From Epichloe hybrida (Eukaryota; Ascomycota; Sordariomycetes; Hypocreales; Clavicipitaceae): DNA of 64,000 nucleotides. The notes below the pieces were generated by a model. It was given only the letters and a program-made list of their open reading frames with translations. It had not been told where the DNA came from and searched no databases. The stretch lies in NCBI GenBank assembly GCA_019022495.1, contig JAFEKR010000002.1, forward strand, positions 2,356,001 through 2,420,000. The letters run 5' to 3'. Every line of letters starts with the position of its first letter. The stretch's first letter is position 1. Below, piece by piece: positions 23,446 to 36,068 of the stretch. A program made the position numbers and the translations under genes.

Positions 23446-26400
23446 ATGGCTCCCATTGCTGCCCCATCAGAGCCAGAGCCTTTCCCAGAAACTCTTGAAG
23501 CTCTTACGGCCAACTTCGACGATACCCTGCGCTTCTACCTAAACGGAACCAAGGTGGTCTTGGACGACATAGACCCCGAAATCACCGTTTTGGAATATCT
23601 TCGAGGCATCGGCCTGACAGGGACAAAACTGTATGCCGTTCCCACTCCACACCCTTTTGTTCGAATCAGGCGAGCACTTTACTAACCCACGTACCCATCC
23701 TCGTATAGGGGCTGCGGAGAAGGTGGATGCGGTGCATGCACAATTGTCGTCAGTCAATACAATCCTACCACAAAACAAGTTTATCATGCCAGTGTCAATG
23801 CTTGTCTTGCACCGCTGGTCAGTCTAGACGGCAAACATGTAATCACCATTGAGGGCATCGGTAACAAAAAACGCCCACATCCTACCCAAGAACGGGTGGC
23901 AAAGGGTCACGGTAGCCAATGCGGCTTCTGCACTCCCGGTATCGTCATGAGCTTGTACGCCCTGCTGAGGAATAATAACACACCCACCATGCATGATATG
24001 GAAGAGTGTTTCGACGGCAACTTGTGTCGTTGCACCGGGTACCGGCCTATTCTCGATGCCGCCAATACATTCAGTTTCGAGCAATCTTTCCTCAAAAGTT
24101 TGCCTACCAGGTCAGCTACTGGCGGTTGCTGCAAAGACAATGGAGCCTCGCAAGCCTCTGGCAGCAGTAATCGCTGCCATAGTGACACCGACGGATGCAA
24201 GAGGACAAATGGAAGTCTCTACGTTGAGGCAAGTGGAATCAGTCTAGATGGTAGTTCCCAGACGAACAACGGAAATGGCACAACGAATGGCATCGAAGAT
24301 GGAACAGCACACGCCAATAGAGGCGGCTGCTGTATGTCCAACGGCAACGGCCCACCGGCTGGAGGGTGCTGCATGCGAAGGAACGGGCTGAATGACCAGC
24401 TCATTAAGCGATTTAATCCGCCCGGATTCATAGAGTACAACCCTGATACGGAACTCATTTTCCCACCTGCCTTGAAGAAGCACGAGCTGCGGCCACTTGC
24501 ATTTGGTAACAAACGGAAAAGATGGTATCGACCAACAACACTGGACCAGCTCCTCCAGATTAAACGAGTTCACCCTCAGGCCAAGATCATTGGTGGGAGT
24601 AGCGAGACTCATATCGAGATCAAGTTCAAGGCTCTCCATTATCCCGCCTCAGTTTTTGTCGGCGATATAGCAGAGCTCAGGCAATATGAGTTCAAAGAAG
24701 ATCATATCGAGATTGGCGGTAACGTCGTCTTGACGGACCTGGAGGGTATCTGCGAGAAGGCCATCGAGCACTATGGCCACGGACGAGGGCAGGTGTTTGA
24801 GAATATTATGAAGCAGCTCAAGTTTTTTGCTGGAAGACAAATTCGAAATGTCGGCACACCTGCTGGTAATCTGGTAACTGCCTCGCCCATCTCTGACCTG
24901 AACCCAGCGCTCTGGGCTGCTGACGCCGTCCTTGTGACCAAGTCAGCAAGTCAGGAGACAGAGATCCCCATGTCATCATTCTTCACCGGATATCGAAAGA
25001 CGGCTCTATCCCAGGATGCAATCATCGCATCCATCAGAATACCCGTGACCGCGGCGAAGAACGAGTTCTACCGAGCCTACAAGCAGGCCAAGCGGAAGGA
25101 TGATGACATTGCCATTGTAACTGGCGCGCTGAGAGTCAAGCTGAACGACGAAGGTCTCGTCTCCGAATGTAGCTTGATTTACGGTGGCATGGCTGCTACT
25201 ACGTGCTCCGCAAAGAAAGCCACCGCATATGTCATTGGCAAAAAGTTTGCCGAGCTCGAGACTTTGGAAGGTGTCATGAATGCTTTGGGTGAAGACTTCG
25301 ACATGCAGTTCAGCGTCCCCGGAGGCATGGCATCCTATAGAAAAGCACTTGCTCTTGGATTTTTCTATCGTTTCTATCACGATGTTCTGACAAACATAGA
25401 TGGAAAAAGCAAGCATGTGGACAAGGAAGCCATCGACGAGCTCGAAAGGGCTCTGTCAAAAGGTACTGTCGACGAGACATCTGCGGCCGCCTACGAGCGA
25501 GAGATTACCGGAAAATCGAACCCTCATCTCGCTGCCCTGAGGCAAACCACAGGTGAAGCCCAGTACACGGATGATATACCTGCTCTGAAGAATGAACTTT
25601 TTGGGTGTTGGGTCCTGTCGACAAAGGCTCATGCCAAGATCAAGTCGGTTGACTACTCCGAAGCGCTTGACATGCCTGGCGTGGTCGACTATATTGACAA
25701 AAACGACATGCCTTCTGCTGACGCCAACAAGTTTGGGCCACCAAACTTTGACGAGGTATTCTTCGCCGAAGAAGAGGTTCACACAGCCGGACAAGCCATT
25801 GCCATGGTTCTGGCCACCTCGGCCAACAGAGCTGCCGAAGCAGCCAGAGCCGTCAAGGTCGAATATGAAGAGCTGCCCGCCATTTTGACCATGGAAGAGG
25901 CCATCGCTAAAAAGAGCTTTCACCCCATGTATCGAGAGATCAGAAAGGGCGACGCCGAAGGTGCATTCGAAGACTGCGACCACGTCTTTACGGGTACAGC
26001 TCGCATGGGTGGGCAAGAACACTTTTACCTCGAAACCAATGCCTGTGTTGCCGTGCCTAAGCGCGAGGATGGGGAAATGGAACTCTTTGCCAGTACGCAG
26101 AATGCCAACGAAACGTAAGTTGACAGAGAACCCCCTAACTCACACCTTCCTATCCGAGAGAAACAAATCATGCTGATACTCGCCTGTAGTCAGGTATTTG
26201 CGGCCCGAGTCTGTGATGTGCCAGCGAACAGAATCAATGTCAGAGTGAAGAGACTTGGAGGCGGGTTCGGCGGCAAAGAGTCACGATCTGTGATTCTCAG
26301 TTTTGCTGTTGCCTTGGCTGCCCACAAAACAGGAAGACCAGTCCGTTGCATGTTAACTCGAGAGGAGGACATGGTCACCATGGGTCAGAGGCATCCTTTC

Positions 26401-27912
26401 CTGGCCTACTACAAGGTCGGCGTCAACAAAGATGGAAAGATCCAGGCCGTCGAACTCGACATCTACAGCAATGCCGGATGGACCTTCGATCTCAGCACTG
26501 CCGTGCTCGAGCGCTCCTTGTCCCACTCAGACGGATGTTACTTCATACCCAACATGTACGTCGGTGGTCGAATCTGCAGGACGAATACGGTCTCTAATAC
26601 GGCCTTCCGAGGATTCGGTGGCCCTCAAGGCATGTTCATCGCCGAGACGTACATGGAGGAAGTAGCGGACCGTTTGGGCATGCCTGTTGAACAACTCCGT
26701 GAAATCAACTTTTACAAACCCCACGGCATCACGCATTTCAACCAGGTCATTGAAGATTGGCACGTACCACTCATGTACAAGCAAGTCAAGGATGAGAGTG
26801 ACTACAAACTTCGCAAAGCGGCAGCGTCCATGTTCAACGACGACTACAAGTGGCGCAAGCGAGGAATGGCCATCATCCCCACCAAGTTTGGCATCTCTTT
26901 CACCGCGCTGTTCCTCAACCAAGCCGGCTCCCTGGTACACATCTACCACGACGGGTCTATTCTAGTTGCCCACGGCGGTACGGAAATGGGCCAAGGTCTG
27001 CATACCAAAATCGCCATGATTGTCGCGCAGGCTCTCAAGGTGCCTCTCGAGACCGTCTTCATCTCCGAGACGGCCACCAACACCGTCGCCAATGCGTCTG
27101 CCACAGCTGCGTCTGCCTCGTCGGACCTCAACGGCTATGCAGCCTTCAACGCCTGCCAGCAGCTCAACGAGCGATTGGCTCCCTACCGCGCCAAACTCGG
27201 CGACAAGGCCACCATGAAGGACATTGCCCACGCGGCGTACACGGACCGCGTGAATCTCTCGGCGCAGGGCTTCTACAAGACGCCCGAGATTGGGTACGTA
27301 TGGGGCGAGAACAAGGGCAAGATGTTCTTCTACTTCACGCAAGGCGTGGCGGCGGCCGAAGTGGAAATCGACACGCTGACGGGAACATGGACGTGCCTCC
27401 GGGCTGACATCAAAATGGACGTCGGCCATTCCATCAATCCGTCCATCGACTACGGTCAAATCCAAGGCGCCTTCGTCCAGGGAATGGGTCTCTTCACCAT
27501 GGAGGAATCCCTCTGGGTGCGCAATGGCCCCATGGCGGGTAACCTGTTCACGAGGGGACCAGGAGCCTACAAGATCCCCGGCTTCCGAGACATCCCCCAA
27601 CAGTTCAATGTCACGCTCCTCAAAGACGTGGAGTGGAAAGAGCTGCGTACCATCCAGCGAAGCAGAGGTGTAGGAGAACCGCCGCTCTTCATGGGCAGCG
27701 CCGTCTTCTTCGCCATCAGAGACGCCCTCAAGTCGGCAAGGAAGGTGGCTAGTGTGGAGGCCACGGTGGGAAAGGACCACTGCGAGGGACTTCTCAGGTT
27801 AGAAAGTCCCGCGACGCCAGAACGCATCAGATTGGCTTGTGAAGATGAAATCATGAGGAGAGCAAGGGTGACGCCCAAGGAGGGAGAGCAGAGCTTCTTT
27901 GTGGTGATTTGA
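23446..27912 (+). CDS. hxA: Xanthine dehydrogenase (purine hydroxylase I), molybdenum hydroxylase, 1437 aa
   Basis: Three exons (23446-23630, 23709-26114, 26190-27912) carry in-phase GT-AG introns of 78 and 75 nt. The N-terminal 2Fe-2S domain holds CGEGGCGAC (Cys64, 69, 72), and the second cluster shows QCGFCTPG (Cys133, 136) and NLCRCTGYRP (Cys168, 170). The FAD domain includes AKIIGGSSETHIEIKF and GRQIRNVGTPAGNL. The Mo-pterin domain has RLGGGFGGKESR, NTAFRGFGGPQG, GTEMGQGLHTK and RGVGEPPLF, the last with the catalytic Glu. It oxidises hypoxanthine and xanthine to urate with NAD+ in purine catabolism, in the cytosol or peroxisome. The linker between the iron-sulfur and FAD domains (about 195-300) is Asn/Gly/Cys-rich, with three GGCC motifs. 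The length slightly exceeds the usual 1350-1400. A nicotinate-hydroxylase paralogue (HxnS) is less likely because of FRGFGGPQ. Confidence 0.95.
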
Positions 27913-29416
27913 AATGCGCGGGAGGGGCTGAATTTTTTTCAACGTTCATGTGAAGTAAAAGGCCCGGGAAACAATGAGACCTGAGGAAGCCAGGATTGTA
28001 TGAAGCCAAATTTTTTTTTTTTTTTTTTTTTGGAAATATGGGAGATGACACATGATTGAACACGAATGAATTATTAAAATATGAAATGCAAAATAAATAA
28101 ATGCAAACGCGAACAATGTTCAGAGGGAAGATATGCACGAGCCGAGCAAGGTGGAAGAAGTTGGCATCCTTTGTGATAGTGAGTGAGTGACCTTTGCTCA
28201 AGTTTCACAGCACCGCACCAAGCTTCATGCATGGCACAAAGCACAAAGCACGTGTGAATCTCCATGCTGTGATGCATCATCGAGATGTTAAGCTCCGCAA
28301 ATCCATCGGAGACGGAGAGAATTGCATCCGAGCCTCGAATTGTCTCTATTCAGAATATGCCAAGTAGAGGACCGGAACTCAGGAAGGCAAGTCGAGGCCG
28401 AGGCCAGGGCCGAAATTTCCTTTCCCGAGGCTATCATCTGCATATGTATGTCCGTGACGACCCCGGGATGGGTGGTGGGCGGGCTCAGTGCTCCGTAATA
28501 ATTACAAATGTAGACCAATCAGCCAGTGCGTATTTCAATTGATAACAACGGAGGAGCACTTGATGGCAATGGCGGACGGAAGGAACGAGATGCCCACACG
28601 GCCCATCCATGTGAATCCAAGTACTCCGTAAATAGGTACGCTTGTCAGGCTGAGCTGATTATATGTTCAATTCGCTAGGTGCAGGCAGATGGGACGACGG
28701 AGAAAAGACGACCAGCGTGGCCACCGCGGTGCAGCTGCAAAGGCTGGGGGACCCCGACCCCCCCTCGCTGCCTGGCCTTGGGCTTGTTAGCGGCATGTGG
28801 ACGCCCCTTTCCAGAGGGGTCCATGCTGGTCGAGTTGGTTTGGTTTCGAAGCGTCTGGTTTGCTTCTCGTGACTCATTCTTCAAGCTTTCTCCGCGCCTC
28901 TCTTTCAACCTCGTCGACCTCGTTGCTCACCAGTCCCTCTCCCTTCTCTCCCCGACCTGCGAGTGCGTATCTTCCTAGGTTGAGCCATTCTCGAATCTCC
29001 TGCTCGCGACCTGCGGCGGCGGCGGCGGCGGCGCATAATACGACGCGCAATATCCCATCCCCCCGCCATATTGCCCCCCCCCCCCCCTTGCATACAATCT
29101 GCATAATACCAGAGCAGCCAAAATCACCACCCTTCTGCCCGCCAACAAAAGTCGTGGGCGCGTATTGGCGAACCAGGTTGAATTGCTCCGGGCTTGTTGC
29201 ACAAATCCCGGCTTATACGCTTTCCTTCCCTCGCGATCCCGACAGCCCAGTATGCCGTATTGCCCTTTGGCGCCATCGTAAAAAATTCGAGCCGAGCCAC
29301 ATGGGACAAGGCTGCAACTTCCCGACGAGAGCAAATGACGACACGACCGGCCGTCTGTCCTGCGTAACCCCCAGAACCAATGGAACGAGCACCGACGGAC
29401 TAGCCGGCACCTCATC
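27913..29416. other. Intergenic region and long 5' leader of the ERT1/acuK-family gene
   Basis: This 1.5-kb stretch contains a T21 run (28011-28031), a TACTCCGTA 9-mer (28622-28630), a CGG trinucleotide run near 29013-29033 and a C14 run (29074-29087). A 250-codon open frame at 28797-29549 overlaps the start of the next gene in another frame. It starts at a GTG and is low-complexity, so I treat it as leader. Confidence 0.5.
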
Positions 29417-31807
29417 ATGGACGAAGAAACCAAAGCTGCTGAGCGCGCCAAAGCCAACACAGCGGATAAGCCCGACGCCAAGGATGGCGACAAAAGTAAT
29501 GGCAATGGCACATCCAACTCCAAAAGCCCCAAGAAGCGGCGCAAGGTGAATCATGGTACGCCAATATTGATCTCATGTCTACACCTATCATGTTCTCGTG
29601 AACAAGTCCCGGCCAAAGAAGACCTCTTGGGTATATATACATCGTTTAGCGCAGGCTGTTCTCTGTCGTGCGTCGACATATGCTCGGCACTCCGACAGTC
29701 TGACCCTTTGCTCTGTATTTGAGCGTTTGCGCAAAATACTACCAGAGAACATGCTCACATTAGCTAACTTCTGCCAACAGCCTGTGTATATTGTCGAAGA
29801 TCCGTGAGTTCTGTCTGCTGGCTTTCCATTTCTCTGTCGGACGGCAGCTTCCTCCAGGGACAGGCTGGGCTTGCTTCCGCGCCTGTCTCGTCGTGGCCGT
29901 CGTCGTCATCATCGATCGTCATTGTCAGGGCAGATAATGCTAACTTTCCCCCCTCCCGTAGCACATGACTTGCGACCTTGTACGTATGACATGGACCACG
30001 TAGTCGTGATAGAGGGCCTACCAGTCTTGCCCTTTTTTGCAAATGAATCTGCGGCGAGGTTGCTCTGCCGCCAACTGCGCCTCTCCCCCCTCCCAATATA
30101 TACCCATACCGCCCTTATGCGGCTCCACTAATGTTGTGTACAGGAGAGGCCATGTACCAGATGTATCAAACGTAACATTGGACATCTTTGCCACGACGAA
30201 CCCCGTGACGCTGACACAAAGAAGCTGAAGAATGGCAAAGCTCCCTCATCAGTTGACGAGTCAGACGCACAATCACAAGCGCCCTCAGACGTGGCTAGGA
30301 GTTCAATATCGAGTACCATGGGCCCACCGCCTTTTGACGGCATGCGACAACGCTCTGGTTCCGGTTTTGCCGCTGGAGGCGTTCTCGGCCAAGGAAATAC
30401 CATGCCGTTGGTAACACCAGGTTCCGGCTCAGGCTTGCAAGAGAACGGCTTGAATAACGGCGGCACGGGAAATGCTAACCAATGTGAGTTGCTGCCCAGC
30501 GTGTCCCAAGCCGTTCATCATGGATCAGCAATTATTTTGAGTCCCCCTTCTTGTCCAGAGACTGCCATTTTCTGGCAATTTTCTCCGAAGGGCTTGCTTT
30601 TTGGTTGTTGCAGACATGTCCCTGTTTTCCGTCTGCTAATTAGCCCGTAGTTTCCGGTATTTCAGATGCTTGGCTCACTGCGCAGAATTACAATGACATG
30701 AGCTCGTACAATCCAAACTATATGATTGCCCCCCATGTTACACACGAATTCAACTTACTTAATGACCTGCTTCATAACGGCTTGCTTGACGACAATAATT
30801 TGACAGGAGACGAATCTCAACAACTGACGGCGCTGGGTCAATCAAACCAATCCGACATGCTGTCTGGCTTTGGAGGCACTCCCGGCCTCTCTGCGAGCAG
30901 TTCGGCTCCTCCAAGTGGCCGCACAGGCAATCTGATGCCTCCTCCGCCAAAGGATGGCAAAGGAAACAAAAGAAGTGCAAATTCAACGTCGGATAAGACT
31001 CGCGAGTACTACTTACAGGCCGCTGATCCGTCGGGCAATGACAATGCCGAGGAACGAATGGCTCGAGTGCTGCACGCTAAGTATGATGCGGGCTTGCTAA
31101 AACCTTTCAACTATATCAACGGCTACGCTCGACTCGGTAAATACCTGGATGGTCATATTGCGGCGTCGTCGAAACAAAAGATTCTGCGAACAATCAACCA
31201 GTTTCGGCCCAAATTCAGGGAAAAGGCTCAAGGCTTGACCGACATGCAACTGATCATTGTCGAGATGTGGTTCGAGAAGCAGTTGATGGACTATGATCGC
31301 GTGTTTGCATCTATGGCCGTCCCTGCATGCTGCTGGAGACGAACAGGAGAGATATTTAGGGGTAACAAAGAGATGGCTGAGCTCATCAACGTACCTGTAG
31401 ATCAGCTTCGCGATGTAAGATCCTCTGCTCGCTCCACGCTGGTACAACTGTGAGGCGCGTTTCTCCTGGGTGTCCTGGACTAACATGTCGAATACAGGGC
31501 AAAATCGCCTTGCACGAGATTTTGACCGAAGAATCAATGGTGCGGTACTGGGAAGAATTCGGCACAATCGCCTTCGATCCGGCTCATGATACATTGCTGA
31601 CAGCATGCTCCCTGAAAAATCCGAGCGATGCGTCAGACCATCCTGTCGTCAAGTGCTGCTTCTCTTTCACAATTCGTCGCGATGATCACAAATTGTACGT
31701 CATGATGGTTTGGACCCCTACACGATGCCACATCAGCTAACAACAACAACACCAGGCCAGCTTTGATTGTGGGCAATTTCTTGCCTCATGACCCCTCTCC
31801 GAACTAA
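29417..31807 (+). CDS. ERT1: ERT1/acuK-family Zn2Cys6 transcription factor with PAS-like region, 505 aa
   Basis: There are seven exons: 29417-29555, 29781-29803, 29962-29979, 30144-30483, 30666-31414, 31498-31694 and 31756-31807. Every join is GT-AG and phase-consistent. Joined, they give KKRRKVNHACVYCRRSHMTC followed by DLERPCTRCIKRNIGHLC. This is a CX2CX6CX5CX2CX8C zinc cluster with Cys48, 51, 58, 64, 67 and 76, diagnostic of the ERT1/acuK/acuM family. The central part has HEFNLLNDLL, and the C-terminal 200 residues hold a PAS-like region (TEESMVRYWEEFGTIAFD). The stop follows PALIVGNFLPHDPSPN. In Aspergillus, AcuK and AcuM together activate gluconeogenic genes such as PEP carboxykinase. 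Which of the two this is remains undecided; 505 aa is on the short side for acuK. The zinc cluster is assembled from four exons, including microexons of 23 and 18 nt. Confidence 0.88.
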
Positions 31808-32175
31808 CATCTCAAGATGTTGGGATGAGTCGCGCGCAATTAAACGCAGAGACTGCAACTTTTGCTGTGATGGCGCTGGCGTCTTGTTGATTTCAGTATA
31901 TCAATATAATATAGGAAAGCATGCGCTTTCCCGTAAATGCAGTTAGCCCAGGAGGCGCCTATGCAATAAAAGCCCATCGTGAAGGCGATATTTAAGGATC
32001 AAGGATATCTTGAAAAGTAGAAAACCAATCACCGTGAGTGAGCATTTTGGGGGAGGAGCGTGCGCGCGCGAGCCTTTACTGAGCTCGCCTGAGACAGGGA
32101 AGGAGCGAGCCTGTCGTACTGATGCTTTCCACGTCTCCAGTCTCTCCAGTCTCTCCAGTCTCTCGAGCCCTCAAC
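31808..32175. other. Short intergenic region upstream of the SPO22-like gene
   Basis: These 370 bp hold the 3' UTR of the preceding regulator and the promoter of the meiotic gene. A three-copy tandem of the 9-mer gtctctcca lies at about 32133-32163, just upstream of the proposed start. No gene is seen. Confidence 0.5.
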
Positions 32176-35100
32176 ATGTCACTGCCTTGTAACCCGCGCA
32201 TCTCTTCCTGTTCAATGTCTTGCGTCATGAAGGACTATTCGATTTGCACTCCGAAGAAAGTGGATGATGTGATTGGTATGTGACCATTCGGCAGTTCGCA
32301 TCATTACAATCATTGAGGTCAACTCAATTGCTGAATTATCTTCCTTACCAGATGTATTGGACAGCCTGCTGTCCAAACTAACAACCCACTCGTTCGACAA
32401 TGCCCATCTTGAACCTCTCTTCGCTAATCTGGAAAGCACAATTCATTTGGTCAACCTGTGGGTGACAAACCCGAAAAAGTTGGACGAATCAAAACGGCCG
32501 AGACGCTTCGAATTACAGTGTCACAAGCTTTGGAATATTTGCGTACGGTCAAGAAGAAGTTTGGCTGTCCAGAAGCCCGAAATAACCCGTAAGAAGGGGG
32601 AAAAAGCCCTAATGTCTGTTTGGTTGCTCTCCTTTCTCTGCTTGGAGCTGAGCCAAATCTGGTCTGACGAGCCGAGAGACCAGACAAAGAGAGCCGCGTA
32701 TTTGATGAATCTTATGGTGCCTGTTGCGAAGGCCAGCATCAATGATTTGGATTTTGAAACTGCTCGACTAGCGCTGCAAAGGGGTGCATCACACCTCGAT
32801 AACTTGAGCCTCGCCGCAACCCGAGTTGAAAAGCAGCTTCCACATAACAGTACCTCCTTCAACCTTCAAGTCAACCTTCAAGCCAAGTACTACGCTATGA
32901 GAATTTGGTTGGTGAGTGCATTGAGGTATCATGAACGTTGAATCTACTGACAATGAAAAGTCATGGCAGGAAGATTGCCTTGATGTAGCGGAGCATATGT
33001 TCTCCAAGGCCGGCGCCTTCCGCGGGGCCCTTGATGTCGATTCGGCTGAAATCCTGGCTGAAATGATACAAAGAGTTGGTTCCGCTTTACTTTCGAGAAA
33101 CAACGTCGACCACGGACTCGCATGGCTACACCGAGCTGATTCTATTTTATGTTTAAAGACTGGTGAACTATCCGCTCGGGGGCGACATTTATATCTGGCA
33201 GTATGCAACGATTTGATATCTCATTTCCTTCCTGGATCTCCCCGTGAGAACTTAGAAGAAGTTGAAAAAATAATTCAACAGGCTCAGTCAGTCCTCGGAG
33301 ACGACCCGATCTTGCACCACTGGTGGCTCAGAGCACATGATTTCATGCAGGGTGGCGTGTGCGATGACGACGAAGACAGATATTCTGAGGCCTTGAAACG
33401 TTTGATCTTGATAACAGAGTCACATGACAGCTTCCTGCCTCTCATATTAAATCATCTCAGAAGTTTTAGGCGCAAAAGCCCTACTCGTGCTGCTGACTTG
33501 CTCACCCAACTCTTACTAGAGCCCGATCTGGTCGGTAGAAACGCGCAGTGTATCGGGAGAATACTATTCTTGCGAATATTCATTGTATCAGATAAAGAAA
33601 GACATGATGAGGAATGCGAACATCTTTCAGACATCATCAATCGAGTTCACGACCAAATTTCAACACCAATTGCATCTTTTGCTGTGGAATTATGCCATTC
33701 CGTGAGATACTTCCCACGCAGAAGCAATAAAATACGGGGCATTTGCTCATTCTTCACAGTTTATTTGGGAAAAAATAAAGTCTGCCTCATTTTCGGAAAA
33801 CATTGACCTCGTTGAATTCTGGTGCGAGTTAGCGCTTCGCCCACTATTCAGAAGTAGCGGGAAACAAGGCATCGGCAAATTTATCCGCAGTTTCCTCCTT
33901 TGTGGAATAAGACGGAACGAGCTACACATTCGTGACTATGAACCTGATTCCATTTCTAGCTTCTGTGGAGATGATGTTAGTCTTACACATTACTTGAGTT
34001 TCAAAGCCTCTTTGCTCAGCTAGAACCACGAGCTAGGCTTCAAAACCTTACAGAATATGGCCAGCACGAGGGGCCTCTACAGAGGCCAGGACTTGTTATA
34101 CGCCTGTCTCAGTCAAGCTGGCAGTGGACAAGACCGAGAGTTCACACTGAGCACTCTTCAGTCCTTGGTCAAGACATGCGACGAGCCGGGGGCTGCTGAT
34201 TCCATAAACTTGCCTCTTCTGCTGCGGTGTACAATACGTGTTCTACGGGCAGCAGACCAAGATGAGCACGGACAACTCAAGCACTTGGATGAGGCAAATC
34301 TAGCCCCCGATACGTGTAGACTTTTCGAGAGCGGTAAGCCATTCGCACCGCTCTAAGACGTTCATGCAAAGGCTAATTTTTTAAAAACAATCCCCAGCCG
34401 CAAAACACGCGGTTCGTGACCTAGCAAATGTCATCGACGACAGGTGCTTCACCATCCAAGAACTCGACTGGTTTCGCAAGAATTCGTATAATCTAGGCAT
34501 TCTTACATGCCCTGATTGGCAGCCCCTTCAGACAATCCGTCTTCTGAACGCCTGCCTTACCTTCATTACATGCTATCCCACCGACATTGCCATCCCGTCA
34601 GACAAAACTACCGAACTCGCTCTCACTATTCTCCGTTGCCACTTCATCATCTCCGCCAGCCTTCTTAAACAAGCGCGAGTAGATCATGATCCTAGCGGTC
34701 TCCAGCACTATCAAGCGATGAGACGCCACATTGCAGAGTACGGTACCACCTTGCAGACGAAGCCCTTGTCCATCGACGCCCACACGCAACACGATCTAAA
34801 CACCAAATACGCCACACTCTTAGTATACGACCTCGAGGCAGCGATTCGCCTAGCTCACTACGCAGACATCACCACAATAGTAACACTCCAGCGACCCCTC
34901 CGGAACATCCTAGCCTGCAAAGCAATGGGCGACGTGCTTCTTCAATCGTCAGCACCCCCCGAAGGTATAGCTCCCGATCCCCTGCTAAATCTTGTGTCTC
35001 CCCAAAAAGTCTCTTGCACTAATAAAAACAGTTCTCTTCAGTGCACTAAAGCTTATCATCAACGAAATACACACACTCGAGAAATTTGATGCCGCCAAAC

Positions 35101-35432
35101 TAGCAAAGTACCTACGATGCTTATTTCACATCCTCCTTCCAAAAGACGATGCTCTTGCCCTCGAGATGGTGGACCAGTTTACACAAGTAACTCTGGAAAG
35201 CAAAGCTGTCGGCATGCCCCTTGCAACTATACAGATAGAATGGTTTGTAGTCAGGACCTTCAACCACGCGCTAGACCATTATGTTCAGTTTCGAGAACAG
35301 ACCTGCCGAATATGGGCCTCCAAGGCTATGAAGCTGGCCGATTTGGTGGAAGACGGCGGTGTCTTGGTCAACACTTTGCGAACCAGGTTTGGGCAGTTGC
35401 GTTTTCAGGATGAAGTTGGTGTCTCTACATGA
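32176..35432 (+). CDS. SPO22/ZIP4-like meiosis protein, about 980 codons with an in-frame TAG (possible pseudogene)
   Basis: Model exons are 32176-32275, 32352-32911, 32961-33701, 33760-34333, 34398-34964 and 35032-35432, with GT-AG introns of 49-76 nt and agreeing phases. The protein is all-helical, TPR-like. It shows SPO22 landmarks: SWQEDCLDVAEHMFSKAG, FIWEKIKSASF then FWCELALRPLF, QDLLYACLSQAG, and INLPLLLRCTIRVLRA. ZIP4/Spo22 acts as a scaffold of the ZMM crossover pathway on meiotic chromosomes. In exon 4 a TAG (34021-34023, codon 555) interrupts an otherwise continuous frame within HYLSFKASLLS*NHELGF, where Trp would fit. The alternatives are a truncated protein, or a 48-nt GTTAGT...GCTAG intron (33976-34023) that skips it but deletes 16 residues of a plausible helix. 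The first exon is the least certain; Met 32215 is an alternative start. Confidence 0.75.
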
Positions 35433-36068
35433 TGAAAGGGAGAGAGAAATGTGTAGAAAGAGAAACATCAATGCAATGATTACCTTCGCGCAGACAGGCT
35501 TGAAAGTAGTGTGGTACGTACAATCGTAGTTATAGACCTTTTTTACAGATATTTACATGTAGCTGTAGTGACGGACAAAGGAATTCGTTTCAGCATCGAC
35601 TTGGAAAGTCGAATCGTAATTAAGTTGCAAATGGGCAATGCACATATTTTCATGAGGACGACGAACTGAAAGAGCAAAGACGACCCCAGCCAAAAAAAAA
35701 AGGTACAGGCAGAACGTTTAAAGTGGAAAAGACAATCAAAGATGATGTGATAAGCTGCAAACAATCGTTTCGTAAATCAGACAGCCGCTCATGCAATTCC
35801 GTGGTATCTCCAAGCTCTTGAATCATGCCAACCAAATGACCGCTGCCAGCCATGACGCGCACCCAAAAAAATAGACAGGCCGAAAAAAGCATTAGAAAAA
35901 ACATGAATGATGATGCAAAGAAAAAAAAAAGAAAAAGTCAGGAAGGGGGGGTATAAAAGCAAGGAAGAAAAAGCGGCGGCTCTTCCGTTATTGTCCATTT
36001 CCCACTACACCGCAGTCAAAATCGGCGCGCAATGCAACACACACAAGGGGCCGCAAGCATGGGCTACG
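35433..36068. other. Intergenic region between convergent genes
   Basis: These 640 bp lie between the 3' ends of the SPO22-like gene and the Zn2Cys6 regulator. They are A-rich with several A8-A10 runs (for example around 35692 and 35921), as expected of 3' UTRs. No gene was found. Confidence 0.5.

Noticed and set aside
28797..29549. 250-codon plus-strand open frame before the ERT1/acuK-like gene
   Set aside because: It begins at GTG, is low-complexity, and overlaps the true first exon in another frame; the zinc cluster gene explains the coding signal.
33976..34023. Treating the SPO22 TAG as certainly intronic
   Set aside because: The 48-nt intron is possible, but it would remove a stretch (HYLSFKASLLS) that looks like part of a conserved helix. 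I kept both readings open rather than silently splicing it out.
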